From Alkalinema sp. FACHB-956 (lineage in GTDB: Bacteria; Cyanobacteriota; Cyanobacteriia; Leptolyngbyales; Leptolyngbyaceae): a DNA stretch of 64,000 nucleotides. The stretch lies in contig NZ_JACJRC010000019.1 of assembly GCF_014697025.1 (NCBI RefSeq), positions 1-64,000 of the forward strand, given 5' to 3'. Of this stretch, positions 56,434 to 64,000 are shown in pieces; positions within the stretch are counted from its first letter, which is position 1, and every line of letters starts with the position of its first letter. A program made the translations under genes and the position numbers. The notes under the pieces were generated by a model. That model did not search any database, had not been told where the DNA came from, and saw only the letters and a list, made by a program, of their open reading frames with translations.

Positions 56434-57726
56434 AATCTTAATGGGCGAATTCTCAAATCTTGACAAAACACAGTTACTTTCACTTTTTCCGAAACAGAGA
56501 AAATTAGGCTTTCAGCCCAGCCTGCTAAGTGCTAGGTGCCCCCCTTGACCTAAACCCAAGAAATTCCCTAGGCTGAACGCCTCAAACCACGCTTAGGCCA
56601 CTAATCCTTGCTGATCCTTAGGAACTTATTTGTAGAAACTTACCTTAAGAAGCTGACCTTAAGAAACTTACCCTTAGAAACTTACCTTCTAGAATAGACA
56701 CAGTTTCCCCTGAATTACCATTGGATTAACACAGAAAAAAGGACGTACCCAAAGATTTGACACAAACCCTATGGTTACTCCCACTTTTACCAACCTTAAA
56801 GAAACTGTTAAGTTGTCAACTTCATTCAGAAGAGATTGATGCAATCCCCAGTTTGCCCTGTACCAGACCTTCACGATCGAGTCCTCGCTCCCCACGATCG
56901 AACAATCCCTAATCCTACTGTTTCCTCAATATCATTTCATCCACTAGAGTACTCCCTAGCCAAACTTCATCCACTAACTCCACTAATATCGATAAACCAT
57001 ACATGAATCCACAATGGATTAGATAAACGAATTTACTCTCAAAAAATGTATTCTATGTAATATTTGCAGCGACCAAAAGTGGATTAGACCTTACACATTT
57101 CTTACAATGAGCCGAAGAATCTTAGTGCTTTCCCTACAAGTTAACTTCTATTTCCATTTATAATTTAATGAGTATTGAATGAAAGGTTAACTCAAAAGAA
57201 TTGCTAGGTGATTTGGGCAGCCATTTATATAGTGGTTAACAAGCTAATAGTTAAGGAGCTAATGGTTGACAAGGTAATACTTGAATAAGGTAATACTCGA
57301 GAAAACCATGGCGTAGCATTTAACGCCAAGCCCTTAAAGTTTATTCCATTCAATATTCCTAGAATTCTTATTGAGATGCAACGACTGTCTTGATTCAATC
57401 CTTCCATTTTAGTTAGCCTGTCTAAAAATATGTCATAACCTAAGAAATGCATAACTATGTTTATTTGTTGCAAAGATATAAATATCTGCGAGACCTTAAG
57501 TTGTGCCTCCACAATTTTAGCGTTGCTTGTAGGGGGTAATTAGAAAGATATTGATGAATAGGTGGTCGGGAAATTACGATCGTTGAGGATCCTAACATCA
57601 CTCTCCTTGCAACCCTATCCCGGATGGGCAGCAAGCTAATCACTAGAGTGCTAGAAGCTACTTAGGATCGCCAGCAATGAGAGGGAGCAACGTCACAAGG
57701 TCTGGAATCATAGGTTTGGAATCATT
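56434..57726. other. Gene-poor AT-rich region
   Basis: About 1.3 kb, AT-rich compared with its neighbours. Short frames on both strands (up to 95 codons, 57225-57512 minus) have no family match I can see and are probably not genes. The stretch contains repeats (56632-56692) and TTGACAAGGTAATAC-like sequence at 57260-57300. It lies directly upstream of the REC-kinase gene and may hold its promoter and control elements. Confidence 0.5.
56632..56692. repeat. Imperfect 14-16-bp tandem repeats
   Basis: Four units of GAAACTTACCTTA type (starting near 56634, 56648, 56663 and 56679) lie head to tail with slight variation. Confidence 0.7.
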
Positions 57727-58878
57727 ATGCGGATTGTAGTAATTGAAGACGAAGAAGATGTGCGATCGAATATCGTAGAGATTCTCGACTCCGGGGGATT
57801 TGAATCGATCGATGCCAATAATGGTGCGACAGGACTACAAATGATTCGCCAATACCACCCAGACTTAGTTCTGTGTGATATCAAAATGGGGAATGGCGAT
57901 GGGTATGCCGTTTTACAGGAAATTCGTCGCGATCCCTCCACCGCTGCCATCCCTTTTGTTTTTCTGAGCGCTAAGACCGATCATTCCGACGTGCGTCATG
58001 GGATGAATCTCGGCGCAGACGACTACCTCACCAAACCCTTTCGGCGCGTTGAGCTATTGGAAACCATCACCGCACGACTGAAAAAGCACCAAGCTTGTAG
58101 CCAATCTTCACTGGTTGAATCCGCGTCCGGTGAATCTGCTAGCTGCGAAAACACCGATATGGCTGCTTCAGCCCCCCAGGAATGGGTTAGCGCCATTAGT
58201 CATGACCTGCGTGCACCTCTCACCACGATTCGCATGGCGCTGCGCATGATGGAAATGATTCCCGATCGCTGGCGGCAGTATCTCAGCGTGGCGCAGTTGG
58301 CCTGTGAACAGGGCGATCGTTTGATTGAACAGTTGCTAGATCAGTATGTTTCCAGCACTGCCGAAACAGATTCCTCGACCACGATTCTGGACTTACAGCC
58401 CTGGGTTGAACAAAGAATTGCCGCGTTTGAAGTCCAAGCCCAAGTCAATCAACAATCTCTCACCTTCGAGCTATCAACCTCCATCGATCGCATTGAAGTG
58501 AGTGAGATTACACTCCATCGGGTCCTGGTAGAACTGCTACACAATGCCTGCAAATATACCCCCCCAGGAGGAGCTATCCGGCTGACACTGGAGATTCCCG
58601 CAACCAAACCGACCACCCTGCGCATCACGTTGCGGAACTCTGCGGAAATTCCAACCGCCGATCTGACTAGGATTTTCGATCGCTTCTACCGGGCTGCACC
58701 TGCCACCGTGGGTCTTCATAGCCCCCACAATGACTATGCCCCTAAAGGCTCTGGACTAGGATTGGCCTTAGTGCAATCACTGGTTAAACAGGCCCAGGGA
58801 GAAATTTCAGTCCAGAGCAACCAAGGATGGACAACTTTTTACGTCAGTTTACCCTGCACCATTGTGGCAAACCCATAA
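57727..58878 (+). CDS. REC-histidine kinase hybrid (receiver at N-terminus)
   Basis: A 383-aa cytoplasmic protein. An N-terminal receiver (2-118; phospho-Asp 51 in LVLCDIKMGNGDG) is followed by a short linker, a HisKA-like segment (SAISHDLRAPLTTIRM, His 159) and HATPase_c (N box LLHNACKYTPPG, G box GSGLGLALVQ). No PAS or membrane region. This REC-first layout is common in cyanobacterial phosphorelays, where the receiver controls the attached kinase. No cognate regulator is adjacent. A 1.3-kb gene-poor region lies upstream. Confidence 0.9.
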   Translation: MRIVVIEDEEDVRSNIVEILDSGGFESIDANNGATGLQMIRQYHPDLVLCDIKMGNGDGYAVLQEIRRDPSTAAIPFVFLSAKTDHSDVRHGMNLGADDYLTKPFRRVELLETITARLKKHQACSQSSLVESASGESASCENTDMAASAPQEWVSAISHDLRAPLTTIRMALRMMEMIPDRWRQYLSVAQLACEQGDRLIEQLLDQYVSSTAETDSSTTILDLQPWVEQRIAAFEVQAQVNQQSLTFELSTSIDRIEVSEITLHRVLVELLHNACKYTPPGGAIRLTLEIPATKPTTLRITLRNSAEIPTADLTRIFDRFYRAAPATVGLHSPHNDYAPKGSGLGLALVQSLVKQAQGEISVQSNQGWTTFYVSLPCTIVANP

Positions 58879-58985
58879 ACCCTGCACAATAGAGCCAGGT
58901 TCTATCTTTGCCAGGTTCTATCTTTGATAGTCTCGATACTGTCAAAAGAGGCATGGTTCTCTAAGGTAGACCAGTTGGAACAATT

Positions 58986-59033
58986 AATCCCTAGGTGAAG
59001 TAATTCTTAGGTGAAGTAATCCCTAGGTGAAGT
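58986..59033. repeat. 16-bp tandem repeat x3
   Basis: AATCCCTAGGTGAAGT (58986, 59018) with a middle variant AATTCTTAGGTGAAGT (59002). A further repeat GTTCTATCTTTG occurs twice at 58900-58930. All lie between the two kinase genes. Confidence 0.9.
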
Positions 59034-59200
59034 GGCTCGATCGGCTAGCTTGGCCTAGCTGTATCCTTCCTACTTGTATCCTTCTAAGTGTGGTGACTCT
59101 GGTTCCACGATATCCGCACCCTTGTTGTTGCACTCTAGCTTTCGCACCCTAGCTTTTGCACCTTACCAGTCAGCCTTTTGATGAAATTGTTGCTCTCCCT

Positions 59201-61723
59201 ATGATGCAAGATGAGGTTAGGCTTGTTTCCCCATCCAATACGCCATTGCAGAATACATCACAGGTGGATGCAGCGCGCTACCAAGCTTTCGTCCATAACA
59301 GTCCTGACTTGGTCGGGTGTTGTCTGCCAGATGGGACTCTAACCTTTGTCAACCCTGCTTTAGGGACTTTCCTACAGGTTGCCCCAGAAGCGGTCATCGG
59401 CCACAACCTACCACTGCTATTACAGCAAGCCAACAAACCGACCTTAGCCGAGCGGTTTCAAGCCATCCTAGCCCAGCTGGGGCCTCAATGTTGGATTGTA
59501 GAAACAGAATGGACTGATCCGATTCAGCTTGATCCGATTCAGCCTGATCCGATGCATGGCGAGGCCGTCACCGACGAGCAATCAATGGCCCTCACTGACC
59601 TGCACCAGCCATTGCAACATTCAGGGTTGCCCCCTCAGAGCGGCTTATCACCGCAGACTTGGCATTGGAGAATCCAAGGCATTCGAGACCCCTTAGGCAC
59701 GATCGCAGAAATTCAATGGGTAGGTAGGCTAATCACTGTTCAGAATACCCAGAATGTCCAGAATACCCAGACTTCGACCGATCGACTCACCCAGAGGATG
59801 CAACGACGGCCCTTAGGGGCTCCCTCGCCTCAGACCTCAAATATCCTTCCTGAACTCCCGCAGGGTCAAATTACTCACTTTTTGCAGAGTATTACGGATG
59901 GCGTGGTGACCCTCGATCGGCAGTGGCAGCTGACCTATCTCAACCCAGCAGCCCTGGGGATTTTGGGGCAGCCAGCTTCGCTAGTGGTTGGGCAAGTCCT
60001 TTGGACAGTCTGTCCTGCCATGGATCAAACGCCGGTGGGCGCTTGTTTGCGGCGGGCCATGGAGACGGGAATCCCCCAGTATGGTGTTGAGTATGCAATC
60101 GACGATCGCTGCTATACGGTACAGGTTTATCCTTCCGAGCTAGGATTATCTGTCTATTTCCGCAATATGACAGAGATGGCAAAAACCGTGCAAGCCCGCA
60201 ACCAAGCCGAAGCCGGTTTGCGAGAAAGCGAAGAACGGTTCCGCCAACTGGCAGAAAACATTCAACAATTATTTTGGATGTACTCCATTGAAGACAAGCG
60301 GCTGATTTACATCAGTCCCACCTGTGAGTCAGTCCTGGGGGAAACGAGTCAAGCGTGCTATCGCAAACAGTGGCATGATTGGTTAGACCATGTGGCATTA
60401 CCCGATCGGGCGGCAGTCCTACAGGCCAGTAAGCAATCCCGTCGAGGTCAAATCACGGAGGTGGTTTGTCGGATCCTGCGGCCCGATGGCACGGAGCGAG
60501 ACTTGCTAACTCGGGCCTTTCCCGTCCGCAATGCAGCGGGTAAAGTCTATCGCGTGGCAGGAATTGCTGAAGACATTACCGATCGTCAGAAACAGGAAAG
60601 CTGGCTGCGTCTGTTGGAGTCGGTAATTGTCAACGCGAACGATGCGGTGGTGATCACAGAAGCAGAACCTGTACAACTCCCCGGCCCCCACATCATCTAC
60701 GTCAATCGGGCCTTTACCCGCATGATGGGTTACGAACCGGAAGATGTGATTGGCAAAACACCCCGCATTCTCCAAGGCCCGAAAACGGATCTGCACACGC
60801 TGGAACATATTCGATCGGCATTGCACCAGTGGAAGTCTGTGCTGGTGGAAGTGATCAACTATCGCAAAGATGGATCGGAAATTTGGGTAGAGTTAAGCAT
60901 TTTCCCCGTGGCGGATCAAACCGGGCGTTACCACTACTGGGTCGGGATCCAACGGGATATTACTGAACGAAAACGGGCTGAGGCGGACATGAAGATCGCC
61001 CTCGTGAAGGAACGGGAACTCAGCGAATTGAAATCTCGCTTTGTATCCACCACCTCCCACGAATTTCGCACGCCCTTAAGCACCATTCTCTCGTCGGCGG
61101 ATTTGCTGGAATACTATGCCGCTGATGGGTCGCCCAAAAAACAACTGGAACACATTAACCGAATTCAAAATGCTGCGCTTAACATGAATCATTTGCTCAA
61201 TGACATTTTGATTATTGAGCGAGCGGAAGCCAAAAAATTGAAATTTGATCCGATCGAATTGGAACTCCGCAGTTTCTGCCAAGCCCTGATCGAAGAAACC
61301 CAATTGAACGATCGCCATCAGCATCCCCTACGATTTATGGTCACCCCCGATGCTGCCACGCTCCCTGCCTATATGGATGAGCGACTCTTCAGTCAAATCC
61401 TGAATAACCTGCTATCCAATGCACTGAAGTATTCCCCTGCCAATCAACCAGTGTCTGTTAACCTGGGTTGGACGACCAGCCAGATTATCTTGCGCATCCA
61501 AGACGAAGGCATTGGCATTCCGCTAGAAGATCAAGGTCGGTTATTTGAGCCGTTTCACCGAGCAACCAACGTTGGATCCGTTTCAGGGAATGGTTTGGGG
61601 TTGGCGATCGTCAAGCAATCCGTAGACATTCACCGAGGCCAGATTCAAATTCACAGCCAGGTCAACGTTGGCACAACAATTCAAGTCACCTTGCCACGCT
61701 TTGCGCCCCGATCGTCTCCCTAG
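59201..61723 (+). CDS. PAS-rich sensor histidine kinase
   Basis: An 840-aa soluble kinase. PAS regions: about 30-120 (YQAFVHNSPDLVGCCLPDGT), a linker of repeats, about 220-330 (ITHFLQSITDGVVTLDRQW), about 350-465 (FRQLAENIQQLFWMYSIEDK, ending [10 protein letters not shown]), and about 470-595 (VIVNANDAVVITEAEPVQL, NYRKDGSEIWVELS, ending DITERKRAE). Then HisKA with STTSHEFRTPLST (His about 620) and HATPase_c (NLLSNALKYSP, GIGIPLEDQGRLFEPF, GNGLGLAIVK). The start could be the ATG at 59201 or a TTG at 59156. No transmembrane segment, so it senses cytoplasmic signals. The adjacent REC-kinase gene may be a partner. Confidence 0.88.
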   Translation: MMQDEVRLVSPSNTPLQNTSQVDAARYQAFVHNSPDLVGCCLPDGTLTFVNPALGTFLQVAPEAVIGHNLPLLLQQANKPTLAERFQAILAQLGPQCWIVETEWTDPIQLDPIQPDPMHGEAVTDEQSMALTDLHQPLQHSGLPPQSGLSPQTWHWRIQGIRDPLGTIAEIQWVGRLITVQNTQNVQNTQTSTDRLTQRMQRRPLGAPSPQTSNILPELPQGQITHFLQSITDGVVTLDRQWQLTYLNPAALGILGQPASLVVGQVLWTVCPAMDQTPVGACLRRAMETGIPQYGVEYAIDDRCYTVQVYPSELGLSVYFRNMTEMAKTVQARNQAEAGLRESEERFRQLAENIQQLFWMYSIEDKRLIYISPTCESVLGETSQACYRKQWHDWLDHVALPDRAAVLQASKQSRRGQITEVVCRILRPDGTERDLLTRAFPVRNAAGKVYRVAGIAEDITDRQKQESWLRLLESVIVNANDAVVITEAEPVQLPGPHIIYVNRAFTRMMGYEPEDVIGKTPRILQGPKTDLHTLEHIRSALHQWKSVLVEVINYRKDGSEIWVELSIFPVADQTGRYHYWVGIQRDITERKRAEADMKIALVKERELSELKSRFVSTTSHEFRTPLSTILSSADLLEYYAADGSPKKQLEHINRIQNAALNMNHLLNDILIIERAEAKKLKFDPIELELRSFCQALIEETQLNDRHQHPLRFMVTPDAATLPAYMDERLFSQILNNLLSNALKYSPANQPVSVNLGWTTSQIILRIQDEGIGIPLEDQGRLFEPFHRATNVGSVSGNGLGLAIVKQSVDIHRGQIQIHSQVNVGTTIQVTLPRFAPRSSP
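59516..59560. repeat. 15-bp in-frame repeat x3 in the PAS kinase gene
   Basis: GATCCGATTCAGCTT-type units at 59516, 59531 and 59546 encode a DPIQ(L/P) repeat in the linker after PAS 1. A second repeat CAGAATACCCAG lies at 59743-59771. Confidence 0.85.
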
Positions 61724-61756
61724 GGAACAGTGTACAAATAAAATTCCAACTGAATA

Positions 61757-61788
61757 GATGGGTCGGTGGGTGGATGGGTCGGTGGGTG
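61757..61788. repeat. 16-bp perfect direct repeat x2
   Basis: GATGGGTCGGTGGGTG occurs at 61757 and 61773, between the convergent PAS kinase and the small beta-rich protein gene. Confidence 0.92.
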
Positions 61789-61801
61789 ACTGAATCAGGG
61801 A

Positions 61802-62248
61802 CTAGCTGACTTGGCGTTCTAGGACAGCTTCCATGGAGCTGGTCATGTAATGGCCCGACAGAATACCGCTGGACATATAGTACTGGGTGTCCCCAAACCG
61901 ATACATCGTTTCAAAGCCACTGCGTCGTTGCTTGTCGCCGATCGCCCGGTAATGCTGCACGATCGATTCTGGAGCCAGCCAACCTTCGCCTTCGACGTGA
62001 CCCATATCGCTATGTTGCAGGACGAAGGTATAGCGCCGATCGCCCATGTCAAAGCGGCCTCGATACTGAAAATCGATGGGTTCGCGATCGCTATCCACAA
62101 AGATCAGTCTCATCACCATGTTGAACCACTCATCCCGGCTCCAACTGACAAGAACCTTTCCTTTAACTGTAATGGGGAGGCTATTCCGCTCTGTCCAGCT
62201 ACCCTGCAACAGCCAGACCCCAGGCTCCATAAGAAATGTGTGGTTCAC
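61802..62248 (-). CDS. Small lipocalin-like conserved protein
   Basis: A 148-aa protein with alternating strands (GVWLLQGSWTERNSLPITV, KGKVLVSWSRDEWFNMVMRL, YRGRFDMGDRRYTFVLQH, GHVEGEGWLAPESIVQHYR) typical of a small beta-barrel. No signal peptide. I cannot name a characterised family; lipocalin-like or chromophore-lyase-like folds are possible. The start may be GTG at 62248 or ATG at 62230. It is 45 bp downstream of anmK on the same strand and may be co-transcribed. Confidence 0.65.
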   Translation of the reverse strand: MNHTFLMEPGVWLLQGSWTERNSLPITVKGKVLVSWSRDEWFNMVMRLIFVDSDREPIDFQYRGRFDMGDRRYTFVLQHSDMGHVEGEGWLAPESIVQHYRAIGDKQRRSGFETMYRFGDTQYYMSSGILSGHYMTSSMEAVLERQVS

Positions 62249-62293
62249 AATGACAAATTTGCTATAAGGATGAATTGATCTCCCAATGGGAAC

Positions 62294-63460
62294 CTATGCT
62301 ATCACGCAAATTTTCTCAGTAACTTGGTGAATTTCCCCTAAAAGCACAGGGTACTTGGCTCCCGTCACCTCCGGAAGATTACCAGGAAGCTTCAGAACAT
62401 GCCAGTAGGCTAACACCGCAAAGGCGATCGCTTCCTTGGCATCTCCATTCAGGCCCACGTCATCGGTGGTCATGACCTGACTCTCCGGTAGGTGTACTTG
62501 AATACGAGCCTTCAGGTAAGTATTCCGGCTCCCCCCTCCACAGAGTAAAACTTCCTGGGGAACGCTGGGCAGGAATGTCCGGTAATTGAGGGCGATCGAG
62601 GCGGCAGTCAGCTCCGTCAGACTGGCCAAAAAGTCGGCATCGGATAGGTGGGCTAACTGGGCATCGGCCCAACACTGCTGGAAATACTCGGGGCCAAACA
62701 GTTCTCGACCTGTCGATTTGGGCGGCGGTTCGCAGAAAAACGGTTGGGTCAGCCAGCGATCGACCAATTCCTGGCAAGGCGTTCCCTGGGCGGCCCAGGA
62801 TCCGTTGCGATCGTAGGTTTGTTGACCTTGAGATAACTGCGTCACCGCTAGGTCGATCAGCACGTTCGCAGGCCCCGTATCCCAGCCCTGGAGTTTCAGG
62901 TTGGGATGCTGCACCTTGGACTGCACCGAGGGCAAATAGGTGACGTTCCCGATCCCCCCGAGGTTTTGCACCGCTCGATCGCGGGTGGGATGGGTCAGCA
63001 ATGCGGCATCCACGGGGGGCACCACCGGCGCACCTTGGCCCCCCACCGCAATATCCGCCGCCCGAAAGTTGCTGACCGTCGGCACTCCCGTTTTGTGGGC
63101 AATCACTTCACCCCGCCCCAGTTGCAAGCTGTAACCGAGGCGATCGGGGGTGGGAGGACGATGGAACACCGTTTGACCATGGGAGCCAATCAGTTGGGCC
63201 GGTGGGTGATCCTGGTTGATGGCGATCGCTGCTTCGGCAAAACAGGTGGCGATCGCATCGTCCAGTTCCGCCAGTTCGGCCATGGATAGGGGTGACCCAG
63301 CGCATACTGCCAGGATGCGATCGCGCAGATCCACTGGATAGGGATAGGTGGCAAAGGATAGCAGTTCCGCTTGCAGGTCATCCTGTTGGCCGGACAAGTT
63401 GACCAATGCTGCATCAATGCCATCAACCGATGTTCCACTGATCAACCCAATGACTCGCAT
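62294..63460 (-). CDS. anmK: Anhydro-N-acetylmuramic acid kinase
   Basis: A 388-aa cytoplasmic kinase that recycles peptidoglycan by converting 1,6-anhydro-MurNAc to MurNAc-6-phosphate. Seen are [55 protein letters not shown] (catalytic Asp in the D-A motif), [11 protein letters not shown], and [10 protein letters not shown]. Length is typical. The start at 63460 gives [11 protein letters not shown]. It is 49 bp downstream of thrS on the same strand. Confidence 0.96.
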   Translation of the reverse strand: MRVIGLISGTSVDGIDAALVNLSGQQDDLQAELLSFATYPYPVDLRDRILAVCAGSPLSMAELAELDDAIATCFAEAAIAINQDHPPAQLIGSHGQTVFHRPPTPDRLGYSLQLGRGEVIAHKTGVPTVSNFRAADIAVGGQGAPVVPPVDAALLTHPTRDRAVQNLGGIGNVTYLPSVQSKVQHPNLKLQGWDTGPANVLIDLAVTQLSQGQQTYDRNGSWAAQGTPCQELVDRWLTQPFFCEPPPKSTGRELFGPEYFQQCWADAQLAHLSDADFLASLTELTAASIALNYRTFLPSVPQEVLLCGGGSRNTYLKARIQVHLPESQVMTTDDVGLNGDAKEAIAFAVLAYWHVLKLPGNLPEVTGAKYPVLLGEIHQVTEKICVIA

Positions 63461-63493
63461 GGTAGCCCCCTTACTCAGTCCTCAAAGTTGCCC

Positions 63494-63525
63494 TTAAAAA
63501 TTGCCATGGTTAAAAATTGCCATGG
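63494..63525. repeat. 16-bp direct repeat x2 across the thrS stop codon
   Basis: TTAAAAATTGCCATGG occurs at 63494-63509 and 63510-63525. The second copy contains the thrS stop (63510-63512) and its last codons; the first is an exact copy downstream of it. Confidence 0.93.
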
Positions 63526-64000
63526 TCTGCGTTGGCGGCCTGTAGACGATCGCAGACTTCAGCCACTGGAATGGATCCCAATTCCCCAGCGGCACGGGTG
63601 CGGATGCTCAAGGCGTTGGATTCCACTTCCTTAGCTCCCACCACCGCCATGACCGGAATTTTCTCCTTCTCGGCATTGCGGATGAGTTTGCCCAGGCGAT
63701 CGCCACTGAGATCCACCTCCGCCCGGATACCCAGCATCTGCATCTTCGCCACCGTTTCCTTGGCAAAGGGGACAAAATCATCCCCTACGGGCAGCAGACG
63801 AATTTGCACTGGCGCTAACCAGGTGGGGAAATCCCCTGCATACTCCTCGATCAGAATGCCAATCAACCGTTCCAGGGAACCAAAGGGAGCCCGGTGCAGC
63901 ATCACAGGTCGTTTGCGCGTCCCATCTTCCGCCACGTATTCCAAATCAAACCGCTCCGGCAAGTTGTAGTCCACCTGCACAGTCCCTAACTGCCACTCCC
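63510..64000 (-). CDS. thrS: Threonyl-tRNA synthetase, C-terminal fragment (cut by window edge)
   Basis: The reading frame is open to the window end (base 64000), so only about the last 163 residues are present. It contains QLGTVQVDYNLPERFDLEY, HRAPFGSLERLIGILIEEY (motif 3 with its Arg is in the GSLERLIG segment), and the anticodon-binding domain (WLAPVQIRLLPVGD to PVMAVVGAKEVE). It charges tRNA-Thr in the cytoplasm. A shorter GTG start at 63980 is only internal. The extreme C-terminus is duplicated after the stop. Confidence 0.97.
   Translation of the reverse strand, partial: EWQLGTVQVDYNLPERFDLEYVAEDGTRKRPVMLHRAPFGSLERLIGILIEEYAGDFPTWLAPVQIRLLPVGDDFVPFAKETVAKMQMLGIRAEVDLSGDRLGKLIRNAEKEKIPVMAVVGAKEVESNALSIRTRAAGELGSIPVAEVCDRLQAANADHGNF

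Noticed and set aside
57225-57512. 95-codon minus-strand frame
   Set aside because: It lies in the AT-rich gene-poor region, lacks a ribosome-binding site and has no recognisable fold.

Overview
The window comes from a cyanobacterial chromosome. It encodes the start of psbA (D1), PetM of cytochrome b6f, the PSII assembly proteins Psb34 and Ycf39, an NDH-1 subunit (NdhD), the phycobilisome-degradation regulator NblR, and a carotenoid-isomerase-like oxidoreductase. The HIP1 octamer GCGATCGC and the shorter CGATCG are scattered through coding DNA, which is typical of many cyanobacteria. The gene set would suit a filamentous or Leptolyngbya-like lineage, but the species cannot be fixed from the sequence.

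Layout. 0-10 kb: psbA start, a J-domain/pentapeptide protein, a DUF2949 protein, a DUF192 lipoprotein, nblR, nadK, ycf39, petM, pdxA, a TPR protein, a matrixin-like protease and secG. 10-21 kb: gpmI, the KtrB/KtrA potassium system, a bidirectional terminator, a membrane glycosyltransferase, a frameshifted CrtISO-like gene, an EamA transporter, a small membrane protein, and a cyclic-di-AMP (ydaO-type) riboswitch upstream of a UspA-like gene. 21-31 kb: a large TPR protein, psb34, thiG, a GNAT acetyltransferase, thiO, ndhD and a PilT-like ATPase with a duplicated N-terminal domain. 31-41 kb: a GT2 enzyme, cobU, rnz, a SpoIID-like protein, a decayed reading frame and a membrane NACHT protein. 41-53 kb: a giant REC-wHTH-PAS(x6)-kinase-REC protein, a PAS protein whose end was rewritten by a 124-bp IS903-like MITE, a zinc ribbon, a P2-type ATPase, and a tightly coupled J-domain / HNH-like two-gene cassette. 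53-64 kb: a phosphatase-superfamily protein, a geranylgeranyl-reductase-family flavoprotein, a gene-poor stretch, two more histidine kinases, a small beta-rich protein, anmK and the 3' end of thrS.

Three themes stand out. Signalling genes cluster at 41-62 kb: three sensor kinases, a stand-alone PAS protein and a NACHT ATPase. Potassium and c-di-AMP physiology appears twice: ktrAB, and the riboswitch about 6 kb away. Short direct tandem repeats, mostly 12-18 bp, occur throughout the window; in eight genes the repeat unit reaches the last codons or stop codon, so the 3' ends look as if they were copied outwards.

The best candidates for something undescribed are the J-domain/HNH cassette (50.5-52.2 kb), the transcription-factor/hybrid-kinase fusion (41.6-45.9 kb), the stop-codon-spanning duplications, and the PilT-like ATPase with a doubled N-terminal domain. 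All functions were assigned by reading translated motifs; no database search was possible.
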